Shown piece by piece: positions 9,554 to 18,706 of a stretch of 63,630 nucleotides of DNA. The stretch's first letter is position 1, and each line of letters opens with the position of its first letter. A program made the translations under genes and the position numbers. Below the pieces are notes generated by a model, which worked only from the letters and a program-made list of their open reading frames with translations, made no database searches and had not been told where the DNA came from. This DNA is from Candidatus Poribacteria bacterium (lineage in GTDB: Bacteria; Poribacteria; WGA-4E; WGA-3G): assembly GCA_026710795.1 (NCBI GenBank), contig JAPOQK010000025.1, forward strand, positions 1-63,630, written 5' to 3'.

Positions 9554-10885
9554 ATGAATCCTAAATCATTTATTTTAGCCTTGGTAATGTTAATTGTTGT
9601 TTTCAGCATTATATTGCCTTGCGATGCGAGGATATTTGATAGAATAATAGCCTACGTCAACGATGATGTCATTACGAAACGTCGACTTGATGTATTGGTT
9701 AAACAGCGCGCATTTGAACTTCAACAGGTTGAAGGATACAGTGAACGAGAAGCACTGATAGAGGCAGAAAAAGAGCGTGGTGACCTACTGGATAGGCTTA
9801 TCCGTCAAATGCTGTTGTTAGAGGCTGCGTTAACCTTGAAAGTTCAGGTGACAGACGTTGAAATTGAAGAGCAGATTAACAAACTTAAGGGACAATACCA
9901 AATTCCATCAGATGAAGAATTCGAAAAATTACTTAATCGTGATGGTTTAACTCTTATTGCTTTTCGTGAACAACTACAACGGAACCTGATGACAGAAAAA
10001 CTTGTCATGGGTAGAATATTACCTCGTCTACAAGTACGGGATAGTGATGTCCAAAAATTTTATGAAGAAAACAGGGATAAACTTCCAACTAAAGCAGATA
10101 GAATAAGTTTACGTCAAATCTTCATTGCATTTAAACCGAGTGAATCTAATAAAAAGCAAACTTATGATACTGCCAAAACAACACTTGAAGAGATTAGATT
10201 AGATAAAACACAATTTGAGAACATAGCGAAACGCATCGCTGCCAAATATAAGACCAGTGCTCAAGCTGGTGTACTCATTGAAACCACACCTGCTGAAATT
10301 CTTACATTTCCCAATGTGTATTTAACTGCCCTTGCTAAACTTAAAGATGGAGAAATAAGTGAATTAATTGAAGGTGATGATGGATTTCATGTGTTCATGG
10401 TTGAAACCCGAAGTGATGATAAAATAATGTTTAGGCATGTAACTGTTCCCTACATTTTTAGTGATGAGGAGATGCAGGCTGCCCAAGAAAGTGCTGAAGA
10501 GATAGTCAAAAAATTGGAAGCGGGAGAGGAGTTTACGGAACTTGCTAAGACATACTCCGATGACTCAGAAACGAAGGAGAAGGGTGGAGACATTGGCATA
10601 CTTACCATTACTACTCTAAATCCAGAAATCCGAGAAATTGTAGAATCTCTTGAAGTTGGTAAATTTAGCAAACCGTTTGAAACTGAAACAGGTATATACA
10701 TTTTCAAAGTTGAAGACCGAATAGTTCCTGAATTAACAGGACAGGAAAAGCTACAAATAATTGGTATTCTCCGTCAACAACTCTTTGAAAAAGAGTGGAC
10801 AGCCTATACCGATTCCCTGATGGAAAATGCATATATAAAAATAAAACCTGAAGCGGTACCTACCCAAATATCTAAGGACAACTAA
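9554..10885 (+). CDS. surA: SurA-like periplasmic chaperone / peptidyl-prolyl isomerase
   Basis: The protein has 443 residues, close to typical SurA length, and starts at ATG after CGGAGGT. A signal peptide (MNPKSFILALVMLIVVFSII) precedes the SurA N-domain signature FDRIIAYVNDDVITKRRLD, which binds unfolded outer-membrane proteins. The first parvulin domain (about 178-290) is degenerate and lacks the Gly-Gly-Asp-x-Gly core. The second (about 300-398) has the canonical YSDDSETKEKGGDIG and SLEVGKFSKPFETETGIYIF. SurA delivers beta-barrel proteins, LptD among them, to the Bam complex in Proteobacteria. Here the gene stands only 11 bases before an LptD-like gene, in keeping with that partnership. 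Confidence 0.85.
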   Translation: MNPKSFILALVMLIVVFSIILPCDARIFDRIIAYVNDDVITKRRLDVLVKQRAFELQQVEGYSEREALIEAEKERGDLLDRLIRQMLLLEAALTLKVQVTDVEIEEQINKLKGQYQIPSDEEFEKLLNRDGLTLIAFREQLQRNLMTEKLVMGRILPRLQVRDSDVQKFYEENRDKLPTKADRISLRQIFIAFKPSESNKKQTYDTAKTTLEEIRLDKTQFENIAKRIAAKYKTSAQAGVLIETTPAEILTFPNVYLTALAKLKDGEISELIEGDDGFHVFMVETRSDDKIMFRHVTVPYIFSDEEMQAAQESAEEIVKKLEAGEEFTELAKTYSDDSETKEKGGDIGILTITTLNPEIREIVESLEVGKFSKPFETETGIYIFKVEDRIVPELTGQEKLQIIGILRQQLFEKEWTAYTDSLMENAYIKIKPEAVPTQISKDN

Positions 10886-10896
10886 CATAGAATTGT

Positions 10897-13800
10897 ATGA
10901 GTGAGAAATCTGTGCAGAGAAACGATGATAACCTACCTATTCATAAAATAAAACCTGTCGCATCAAATCTGTTCCAGATACTATATCACAGATTCATAAT
11001 AGCAGATAATCGTCATACCATAAGCAGGCTTACTTGTAGTCTTTTGTTGACTTTCGTAGGATTAGTCTGCTTATTGTCATTAAATCCGTCTATTATTGAT
11101 GCTCAGGAATCTCAGCAAGACGAACAAACCCAACCAATACAGCCTTCTGATGATACAGATCAATCTGCCAATTCTGCGAGCGAAGCATTAAATCCTGAAA
11201 ATATGGTTCCTGATCCTGATACAGTGCTTGGTGATGGTGATGAAGTAATTCTGCAGGATAACTTCGTGCAAATACATGGAAATGCCCTCATCAAATTTGA
11301 CGATGTAGTGCTACGTGCAGATCATGTTTGGGCAGATTTCAACGAGAATATAATGCGTGCTTCTGGTAATGTATATCTTAAGGTGGGTAATGAGGAAACT
11401 TATTCCGATGAACTTGTATTTAATCTTGAAACCAAAAAGGGGATTGCGAGAAACGGTTATACATTTAGCGATCCGTGGTACTTTGGTGGGAGTGAAGTAT
11501 TCAAAATAGAGGATAATAGATCCTATATACGTGGTGGTAGTCTCACGACTTGTTCGCTGAAATATCCTCATTATCACTTTAGTGTCTCTGAAGTTATAAT
11601 TAAGATGAACCAAGAGATGATTGCCAAGCACATAGTATTACGTATAGGTGGAATTCCTCTCTTTTATTTTCCAGTAATTCGGCGCGATTTACGCAAAGAC
11701 AAGGTGGCAAAGATTATCGTAAGAGTGGGTACAGATAGTTATCAAGGACCTAATATCGGTATAATTTTGCCATTATCGCGTCAAAGACGTTATGATGGTG
11801 CACTCATATACGATAGAAGCGCACGAAGAGGACAAGGATACGGTTTTGAAGGAAAATATCGATTTAGTGACACACAATTCAAGGAGATTCATATTCCTAT
11901 TCCTCCAGATGCTACGCCTGCACAACGTACAAAATTGGAAGAAAAGGCGAAAGAAATCTATGATCGACTTGAAGGAAAATATGACAGATACTGGCTTAAA
12001 CAACTTTTTCTGGAATATACTATTACCGACGAAGATGCTGCACGAGCAAAGGAACAGGCAGATAATATCCTTGTGCAATTGAATGAGGAAAACGCTGACT
12101 TTACACAAATTGCTCAATCAGAATCTGATCATACAGACACACGTTACGATGGTGGTGATATGGGTTTCATCGCACAAGGTGAAGTAGATAAAGAGGGAGA
12201 TCCATTACTTGATCCAATCTTAGAAGAAGCTGCGTTTTCACTCAAAGAGGGTGAAGTTAGTTCAGTATTAAGAACAGAATCTGCATATCATATTCTCAAA
12301 GTGGAACGTGTGCTTGATATTTACGGTGTCCGAGAGGTAAGACTCCGACGGATTGATATTGCAATTTCTGCAAGCGATGAAACACAAGAATCGGTACGGA
12401 CTGTTGCAGATAAAATTCATGAACGTGCCATTGCAGGAGAGACTTTTGAGCAACTTGATGATGAGTTTTCAGAAGTAACATTATCCGAAATAAATGAAGG
12501 TAACGGATTACCACTGAATGAAATGAATACCGGTTGGCAGTATTCTGTGAGACGGTTGGAAAAACCTGGTGATGTAACTCCCCGTAGTCCTGTGTTTTCT
12601 CCTGAAGGTCTATATATCTTCCAGTTAATCAGAAAGGATGAAACCCCAGAATTTGAGGAGCTTGCGGAACAGTTTGAAGCAGAATGGAAGACTTTTGAAG
12701 CAGAGGTATATGCACCACCGAGTAAAAAAGAGGAGACAACTACTCCTGAGACATCTGAGGATTCTACTGATGTAGATAATCCGACACAACCTGTGTCAAC
12801 AGAGAATACAGATGAATCTTTACAGGAACCGATTACTGAGGATGTAACTGAGGTAGAGGAAGCCTCAGCACAGGAAGAAACAGCCGTTGGAGAGGGTGCT
12901 AATGAAGATGAAGATGAAGAAGAGGAGATTAATGTCTATCGGAAACACGGTTATCGTGGACGATGGCAAGACCCAAGGCAAGTTGCCTCAGAAGCACAGA
13001 GTTTATATGCTGGTGAGTATAGTCGCGTTTTGAAGACAGATAAATCGTTCCGACTCATCAAAGTTGATAAGAAACGTAGTTATTATGGTGATGTATATCT
13101 ATATGGTGCAGATGAGTATTCCTTTAGTAGACAGGACGCGACACGTATCGGTAGGCGTTGGAATATGCGTTGGGGACATAGACAATCATTTTACACACCA
13201 TGGGATAGTCGTCAAGCAGGACGTCGACCTCTGAGTTTTGTTGGTCGGACTGCGTGGCGCGCCATCCATTATAAAGAAGAATTAGGACTTCAGAGTGAGT
13301 CTTCCCTGAATACTTTTGGTATATTGACATACGGTTCAGCAGTTTCTGCTGCAAGTGATAGAGACGTTGATGAAGATGGTAATCTCAAATATTCCTCAGA
13401 AACCATCGGGGATATAACAAGTAGACTTGAAGTTCGGCATGTATATGATCTTACTGGTGAGAAGAATACTGCGCTACAAAAATTACCGCAATTGACAGTT
13501 AACTTCTCAAGGATGCGGTTTAGTAGACTTCCAGTTTTTGAAACCGTTAACGATGGGTTGGTAGTTGTCTCCGAAAAACTGAAGTCAGATAAACCGATTC
13601 TCTCGCTTCTTGCTTTTCCTACCCTTGAGGATACAAGTTTTGATCTGGATATGGAATTTGGTAACTTCTATAGACAGTCTTACCGTGGTAAGCACGGAGA
13701 AGAGACAAATGTATTTCTTCAAACATTTGATTTAGGGTTTGATCTTCGTAAACAATCTAATCTACTGATTAGTCCTTTACGCGAGATTAAATTAAGTGGT

Positions 13801-14757
13801 AGTCTCAATACAAACGCTATATGGCATGCAAAAGATCAGGATAAAAATAAGAACATTATTCGTGGTGTGTATAGTGTTAGAACCACAGCAACAAACACAT
13901 TATTCCGAATTTATAATATTAAACTAATTCCAAGTGTTAGAAAATTGCGACATGAGTTTCAAAATTCACTTACATTTGACTATCAACCTCCTATTGATAA
14001 GGATAATAATCTTTACCCATTTGGTCCGAGTACTTACTTCTACGAGCGTAAAAGACTCACATATAACTTCAATACAAATTTTGAAATAAAAACCAGACGA
14101 AGTCAATCTGCCCATCGTATTTTCTATTTTGATACTCGTTTAACAGCTGATTTTACGGAATTTGAATCGTTATATAGACGTAAATATGAACCTATAGAAA
14201 GTGATTTTACGATTGTTCCTCTTCCGAGTCGGAATCTAAATATGACCTTTCGTGTAACTCACGACCCAAATCCACATCCAGAGGATGGACAAAGATTCAA
14301 GATGGTTGGCGTGCGGACGAATGTAAGATATACACGTAAAAGTTGGTATGTAAGTTTTGGCAATTCCTTCAGCAAACGACATACTTCGCTACGTGCCTCC
14401 CGAACAATGACTGCTAATGGACGGTACAGATTCAGCAAAGATCTTGAATTGGATTTTAATCTCATATATTATCCGATTGAAGGACAGTTTTATTCTCAAC
14501 GTGTCAGTATCAATCGCAACTTACACGATTGGAATTTGCGTATTTCGTGGAGTCGTGTTGGTATTAAACGGGATCCACCGTTTGATAACGTTCGACAAGA
14601 CTTCACATTTCAGGTTAACTTAATTGGTGAAACCGCAGTTTCTATGGGTGTGGGTTTTGATGCGACTACTGATACATGGGGTCTTCACACATTGCCTGCT
14701 GGTGTGCCGTATAATGCGTTTGGTTCAGGGAATTCGCTTGGACGTTCCTTCTTCTAA
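10897..14757 (+). CDS. lptD: LptD/OstA-like outer-membrane protein with inserted parvulin domains
   Basis: The protein has 1286 residues, much longer than usual LptD (about 750-850). A long cytoplasmic leader precedes a hydrophobic segment near 45-66. Residues 115-190 form an OstA/LptA-like jellyroll (VQIHGNALIKFDDVVLRADH). LptD-like signatures follow: GGSLTTCSLKYPHYHFS and GGIPLFYFPVIRRD. At about residue 330 the barrel is interrupted. Residues 368-472 are a clear PpiC domain (YDGGDMGFIAQGEV, LKEGEVSSVLRTESAYHILK). Residues 475-580 are a second, weaker one. Residues 605-680 are an acidic linker, and 690-726 look like the tail half of a third (YAGEYSRVLKTDKSFRLIKV). Barrel strands resume at about 728 and run to the C-terminus. 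The inferred job is inserting lipopolysaccharide-like lipid into the outer membrane. No strong ribosome site precedes the ATG. Confidence 0.75.
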   Translation: MSEKSVQRNDDNLPIHKIKPVASNLFQILYHRFIIADNRHTISRLTCSLLLTFVGLVCLLSLNPSIIDAQESQQDEQTQPIQPSDDTDQSANSASEALNPENMVPDPDTVLGDGDEVILQDNFVQIHGNALIKFDDVVLRADHVWADFNENIMRASGNVYLKVGNEETYSDELVFNLETKKGIARNGYTFSDPWYFGGSEVFKIEDNRSYIRGGSLTTCSLKYPHYHFSVSEVIIKMNQEMIAKHIVLRIGGIPLFYFPVIRRDLRKDKVAKIIVRVGTDSYQGPNIGIILPLSRQRRYDGALIYDRSARRGQGYGFEGKYRFSDTQFKEIHIPIPPDATPAQRTKLEEKAKEIYDRLEGKYDRYWLKQLFLEYTITDEDAARAKEQADNILVQLNEENADFTQIAQSESDHTDTRYDGGDMGFIAQGEVDKEGDPLLDPILEEAAFSLKEGEVSSVLRTESAYHILKVERVLDIYGVREVRLRRIDIAISASDETQESVRTVADKIHERAIAGETFEQLDDEFSEVTLSEINEGNGLPLNEMNTGWQYSVRRLEKPGDVTPRSPVFSPEGLYIFQLIRKDETPEFEELAEQFEAEWKTFEAEVYAPPSKKEETTTPETSEDSTDVDNPTQPVSTENTDESLQEPITEDVTEVEEASAQEETAVGEGANEDEDEEEEINVYRKHGYRGRWQDPRQVASEAQSLYAGEYSRVLKTDKSFRLIKVDKKRSYYGDVYLYGADEYSFSRQDATRIGRRWNMRWGHRQSFYTPWDSRQAGRRPLSFVGRTAWRAIHYKEELGLQSESSLNTFGILTYGSAVSAASDRDVDEDGNLKYSSETIGDITSRLEVRHVYDLTGEKNTALQKLPQLTVNFSRMRFSRLPVFETVNDGLVVVSEKLKSDKPILSLLAFPTLEDTSFDLDMEFGNFYRQSYRGKHGEETNVFLQTFDLGFDLRKQSNLLISPLREIKLSGSLNTNAIWHAKDQDKNKNIIRGVYSVRTTATNTLFRIYNIKLIPSVRKLRHEFQNSLTFDYQPPIDKDNNLYPFGPSTYFYERKRLTYNFNTNFEIKTRRSQSAHRIFYFDTRLTADFTEFESLYRRKYEPIESDFTIVPLPSRNLNMTFRVTHDPNPHPEDGQRFKMVGVRTNVRYTRKSWYVSFGNSFSKRHTSLRASRTMTANGRYRFSKDLELDFNLIYYPIEGQFYSQRVSINRNLHDWNLRISWSRVGIKRDPPFDNVRQDFTFQVNLIGETAVSMGVGFDATTDTWGLHTLPAGVPYNAFGSGNSLGRSFF

Positions 14758-14782
14758 GAGACATATTTTAAGGAAAGAATAT

Positions 14783-15556
14783 ATGCTTCTCAAAAACCGA
14801 ATCTGTATCGTGACAGGAGGAAGTTCGGGTATAGGACGTGGAATTGCGCTTGAATTTGCACGCGAAGGTGCATATATTGCCGTTGCGGATACACAGGAAA
14901 CCCCACTACAAGGAAAGTATCACGAAAAGGATGTTACCAGCACCACAGTGCGGGAAGTGGAGAAATTAGGAGCAAAAGGAATTTACATCAAAACCGATGT
15001 TTCAGACGAGAATCAGGTAGAGCAGATGATTCATCGAACGGTGGAAAACTTCGGTGGATTGGATATCCTCGTGAATAATGCTGGCATCCATATTCCTGGC
15101 AGTTCACAGGATATTACTATATCTGAATGGGACAAGGTAGTAAGTGTAAATCTACGTGGCGTATTTATAACAACGAAACTTGCTATTCCCCACTTAAAAA
15201 AGTCAGATTTTGGTCGGATAATCCAAATCGCATCTGTCCATGCTTTTGGTGGAGGTGCGGGACCTGCTTACGCATCTGCAAAAGCTGCTGTTGTCAACAT
15301 GGTTAAAGATACCGCTTTAGAGGTAGGTAAAGACAGAATAACCGTAAACGCAATCTGTCCGGGATACATTGAGACAGCAATCCAAGATTATCTAACTCCA
15401 GAACAGATAGAGTCATCATTAGAAAAAACGCCAATGCAACGTTTAGGTCTACCCAGAGACATTGGACGTGCAGCAGTATTCTTCGCATCAGATGAGGCAG
15501 AATGGATTACAGGCACTTCCTTACTCGTTGATGGTGGTGCAAGTGTCAAGGCTTAA
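14783..15556 (+). CDS. Short-chain dehydrogenase/reductase (SDR), glucose/3-oxoacyl type
   Basis: The protein has 257 residues, normal for a classical SDR. The start is the ATG following AAGGAAAG; the frame stays open into the LptD gene but that extension is not a plausible N-terminus. Visible motifs are the NAD(P)-binding TGGSSGIG (11-18), the structural NNAG (98-101), the catalytic Ser151 and the YASAK pair Tyr163/Lys167, and the C-terminal SLLVDGGASVKA. It should therefore be an active NAD(P)-dependent oxidoreductase of a sugar, alcohol or ketone. Substrate cannot be told from sequence. It begins 25 bases after the LptD-like gene, so it may be read from the same transcript. Confidence 0.9.
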   Translation: MLLKNRICIVTGGSSGIGRGIALEFAREGAYIAVADTQETPLQGKYHEKDVTSTTVREVEKLGAKGIYIKTDVSDENQVEQMIHRTVENFGGLDILVNNAGIHIPGSSQDITISEWDKVVSVNLRGVFITTKLAIPHLKKSDFGRIIQIASVHAFGGGAGPAYASAKAAVVNMVKDTALEVGKDRITVNAICPGYIETAIQDYLTPEQIESSLEKTPMQRLGLPRDIGRAAVFFASDEAEWITGTSLLVDGGASVKA

Positions 15557-15585
15557 TCTCTCAGTAATTGATAGTAATTGACTAA

Positions 15586-16137
15586 ATGTCGGACAAAACA
15601 CACACTACAGCCGTAGTTCTCATCCCATCAGAATCTATTCAATCACCTATACAAAACATACGCAAGAAACATGATCGCAACTATATACGTTGGATGCCTC
15701 ATATAACTCTACTCTATCCGTTTGCCCCACAGGATAAGTTTCAAGAGGTAATACCATTACTATCGGCAGCTGCACAACAGACATTACCGTTTACTGTAAC
15801 ACTTACATCATTTAATGCTTTTCACCACAGGAAATCCTGTACTCTATTCCTTATCCCTGAACCCAAAAACAACGTTGTTAATTTACATGGTAAGCTCATC
15901 CAACATCTGCCTGACTACGACGACACAGCAAGATTCTCTGGTGGGTTTAACCCACACCTTTCAGTCGGACAATTTCAACATAGAGATATCAATGATGCAA
16001 AGCAAAGACTTCAAAACGAATGGAAACCGATCAAGTATGAAGTGGATTCAATATCGCTTATCTATAGGTCACGAGAAACGAATGACAGGTTTGTTGTAGC
16101 AGAAAACTTTTACTTTAACAAAGGAGTCAACAATTGA
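15586..16137 (+). CDS. 2H phosphoesterase (LigT / 2'-5' RNA ligase-like)
   Basis: The protein has 183 residues. Two H-x-T/S motifs define the family: WMPHITLLYPF (His39, Thr41) and NPHLSVGQF (His124, Ser126), about 85 residues apart as expected for the two-fold 2H fold. Members hydrolyse or join 2',3'-cyclic or 2'-5' phosphodiester bonds in RNA or nucleotides. Which substrate applies here cannot be read from the sequence. No clear ribosome site precedes the ATG. Its stop overlaps the start of the next gene (TTGA), so the two are probably translationally coupled, although no functional link is obvious. Confidence 0.85.
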   Translation: MSDKTHTTAVVLIPSESIQSPIQNIRKKHDRNYIRWMPHITLLYPFAPQDKFQEVIPLLSAAAQQTLPFTVTLTSFNAFHHRKSCTLFLIPEPKNNVVNLHGKLIQHLPDYDDTARFSGGFNPHLSVGQFQHRDINDAKQRLQNEWKPIKYEVDSISLIYRSRETNDRFVVAENFYFNKGVNN

Positions 16138-17303
16138 AGATGAAAACTATTCCTCTCTATGGTTTAATCTTACTATTTCTTATTGGAATGTCACTTTCAG
16201 GTTGTGAAAATGTAAGCAAGGTAATTACATCCGAAGCAGCCTCAACTATAAAGGTTGGAATCATACAACCCTCCGGACTTGCGCCAAGTTTTACAAAAGG
16301 TGCGGAACTTGCTAAGACTCAAATTAATGAGAATGGTGGATTATTGGGAATGCAAGTTGAATTTATAGTGATGGATAATCAGGGAATGCGTGATTTTCCA
16401 GATCCCGACGAAAGCGTTAGAATTGCAAAAACACTAATTGAACAGGAGGAAGTTATTGCTATTTTAGGTCCTCTGCTTTCTACAAATTCAACACAGGTTG
16501 GACCCGTTGTTACTAAACTCAAAACACCCATTATTACCGGTTCATCAGGACATAAGGTAACAGCTACAGGTGAATATGTATTTATCGCTGTTGCTCCTTC
16601 ATCAATACAGGGGGCGACAACAGCACAATTTGCCATTGACCCAAACGAACTAAACGCAAAAACCGCTGCAACAATACGACAAGAAGGTGATGTTTATTCT
16701 AATGCAGTTGCAGATGCCTTTGAAGCCAATTTTAAGGGACTTGGTGGTGATGTTGTTGCTACCGAATACTTTGCACACGGGGATAGGAATTTTGATGTAC
16801 AACTGACCAATATAAATGAGGCAGCACCAGATGTCTTGTTAATCGCTGGTTTTATCCCTGAAGTGCCATTACTGGCAGCGAGATCAAGGGAAATAGGTAT
16901 AACAGCAACTTTCATAGGGACAAACGCATGGGATATTCCCGATGAATTATTCAGTGTATTAGATGACAACACCCCTTTAGAAGGTGCTTTTTTCACAAGA
17001 GACTTTAGCATTGAATCACCTGATGCAGCCCCGTTTGTAGAAGCTTACACTGAAATGTATAAGGAACAACCCGATGGTCCGGCTTCGTGGGGATATGATG
17101 CTATGTCTCTTTTGGGGATCGCTATAAAAAATGCAGGGACACTTGATACCACTGAAATAAGAGATGAATTAACTAAAGTCACTGACTATCAAGGGGCATC
17201 TACTATTTCACATTTTGATGAAAATAGACATCCTGTCAAAAGTCTATTGCTCCACACTATTCGTGATGGTGAGATTGTATTGTATAAGAAGGTTGATCCA
17301 TAG
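16134..17303 (+). CDS. Type-1 periplasmic substrate-binding lipoprotein (LivJ-like ABC transporter component)
   Basis: The protein has 389 residues. AAGGAG lies seven bases upstream of a TTG that overlaps the previous stop codon; an in-frame ATG two codons later is the alternative. A signal peptide ends in lipobox SLSGC. The mature protein has the two-lobed Leu/Ile/Val-binding fold: IKVGIIQPSGLAPSFTKGAE, INENGGLLGMQVEFIVMDNQ, AILGPLLSTNSTQVGPV, and PDGPASWGYDAMSLL near the end. It should bind an amino acid or similar small ligand for import or sensing. No permease or ATPase gene lies beside it, so its membrane partners must be encoded elsewhere. Confidence 0.85.
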   Translation: MKMKTIPLYGLILLFLIGMSLSGCENVSKVITSEAASTIKVGIIQPSGLAPSFTKGAELAKTQINENGGLLGMQVEFIVMDNQGMRDFPDPDESVRIAKTLIEQEEVIAILGPLLSTNSTQVGPVVTKLKTPIITGSSGHKVTATGEYVFIAVAPSSIQGATTAQFAIDPNELNAKTAATIRQEGDVYSNAVADAFEANFKGLGGDVVATEYFAHGDRNFDVQLTNINEAAPDVLLIAGFIPEVPLLAARSREIGITATFIGTNAWDIPDELFSVLDDNTPLEGAFFTRDFSIESPDAAPFVEAYTEMYKEQPDGPASWGYDAMSLLGIAIKNAGTLDTTEIRDELTKVTDYQGASTISHFDENRHPVKSLLLHTIRDGEIVLYKKVDP

Positions 17304-17454
17304 CGATGAATTATTCAATATTGTCAAGTATATTCGTGGAGAGTTTTGTTTAACTTTATCTCCCGCGAGATCTGCCTTTTTGTGAGGTATGTCTTGTACC
17401 AGTCCATTCCTTCATTGTATTGTATAGTGTAGGATGCAATTACAAGTGTATTCA

Positions 17455-17483
17455 TTGACAAATACAAGATGCAAATGTATAAT
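17455..17483 (+). promoter_or_regulatory. Consensus sigma-70-type promoter
   Basis: TTGACA (17455-17460), a 17-base spacer and TATAAT (17478-17483) match the housekeeping consensus perfectly. A start about seven bases on leaves a short leader containing AAAGGAGGTGG before the ATPase gene. It is the best promoter match noticed in the window. Confidence 0.8.
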
Positions 17484-17512
17484 TACATTGTAAGTAAAGG
17501 AGGTGGACATCT

Positions 17513-18706
17513 ATGTCCGAACGGAAAGCGTTTTTAGAAAAAATTCATATCAAAAACTTCCTGAGTTTGCGTAATGTCACGCTTCCGTTTAAGCCTTTGA
17601 CAGTGCTTGTTGGACCGAATGCAAGTGGGAAGTCAAATGTTTTGAATGCATTGAGTCTTTTCAACAGGATGATAATTGTAGAAACGCCCCCTACTGTTGA
17701 AGTAATCAAAAATCGTCATTGGTCAGGTGAAATAGACTATATTTCTTACTTGTTAAACGTAAACATAAAAAAAATGCAACTTCAATATGAGCTGAAAATC
17801 CAAGCATCTGATGTTAACAGTTTTTCCTTCGAAAAATTAATAGTTAATGATGTACTAATCATCTCAATGCAGAAGGGATTTGGAAAGGTTTGGGATGAAG
17901 ATGGTGAAAATGAGAAAATATACAAATCAAATAAACTTGCTTTGAGTTCCAATAGTAATGATGGAAACAAGTCAATTACTAATACACTAACAGAATTTTT
18001 GAAAGAATGGTCTTTTTATGATTTTAAACCAGAAGTCATTAGAGGATCTTTCCTTTCCTTACCTTTTGGAATAGATCCGGTTATGCCACATCCTCCACAA
18101 TGGTTTAGCAAACCTCCAAAACTCGATGATGAAGGTTTGACACTAACAAATTTACTCATTTATTTACACGAAAATGACATAGAACTATTTACTAACGTTA
18201 ATGAATCGCTCGCTGCTTCTACGAATTTTCGTATAGACTGTCATATTAGCAACGAGAATAACAATCTTTACCTCATAGATGGGAGTGAGAATAGAATTCC
18301 TTTAGAAAGAGCATCTGATGGCACATTACGACTTCTTGCATATTACATCCTGCTGAACCAATCGGAATTACCATCGCTTATTGCTATTGAGGAACCTGAA
18401 CGCAATCTGCACCCAGGTGCATTAAAACACATTGCTGATGCCCTTGAAAAACTTGCAGAACGAACTCAGGTAATTATTACAACCCATAGTTCGCAACTTC
18501 TTGATGCATTTAGTCCAGATACATTATCAGATTCCCTCGGTGTTTTGCTGTTACGAAACCGCTCTGGACTTGGCACAGAGGTAATTAATCTTGAGGAAAT
18601 CAAGGACAAACGAGAAGCACTTGATGGCTGGATTGGGGATTTCGGAATTGGAAGTGCCATTTTTGATAGTGAACTGCTACAAGACCTGATGGAGGAACCG
18701 GTATGA
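17513..18706 (+). CDS. ABC/RecF-type AAA ATPase (AAA_21-like), possible defence ATPase
   Basis: The protein has 397 residues and starts at an ATG behind a near-ideal AAAGGAGGTGG. The N-terminus IHIKNFLSLRNVTLPFKPLT is typical of overcoming-lysogenisation and RecF-like ATPases. Walker A is GPNASGKS (34-41). The ABC-type signature is near 264 (ERASDGTLRLLAY), Walker B is LIAIEEPERNLHP (about 289-301) and the H-loop THS is near 323. No nuclease domain is fused to it. Its stop codon overlaps the next start by four bases, and a PIN nuclease gene follows, so a three-gene toxin or anti-phage module is plausible. The same fold also appears in housekeeping repair proteins, so the defence role is inference. 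Confidence 0.85.
   Translation: MSERKAFLEKIHIKNFLSLRNVTLPFKPLTVLVGPNASGKSNVLNALSLFNRMIIVETPPTVEVIKNRHWSGEIDYISYLLNVNIKKMQLQYELKIQASDVNSFSFEKLIVNDVLIISMQKGFGKVWDEDGENEKIYKSNKLALSSNSNDGNKSITNTLTEFLKEWSFYDFKPEVIRGSFLSLPFGIDPVMPHPPQWFSKPPKLDDEGLTLTNLLIYLHENDIELFTNVNESLAASTNFRIDCHISNENNNLYLIDGSENRIPLERASDGTLRLLAYYILLNQSELPSLIAIEEPERNLHPGALKHIADALEKLAERTQVIITTHSSQLLDAFSPDTLSDSLGVLLLRNRSGLGTEVINLEEIKDKREALDGWIGDFGIGSAIFDSELLQDLMEEPV

Noticed and set aside
14624..14782. Longer start for the SDR inside the LptD-like gene
   Set aside because: The extension has no SDR-like sequence; the ATG at 14783 has a ribosome site and places TGGSSGIG at the normal position.
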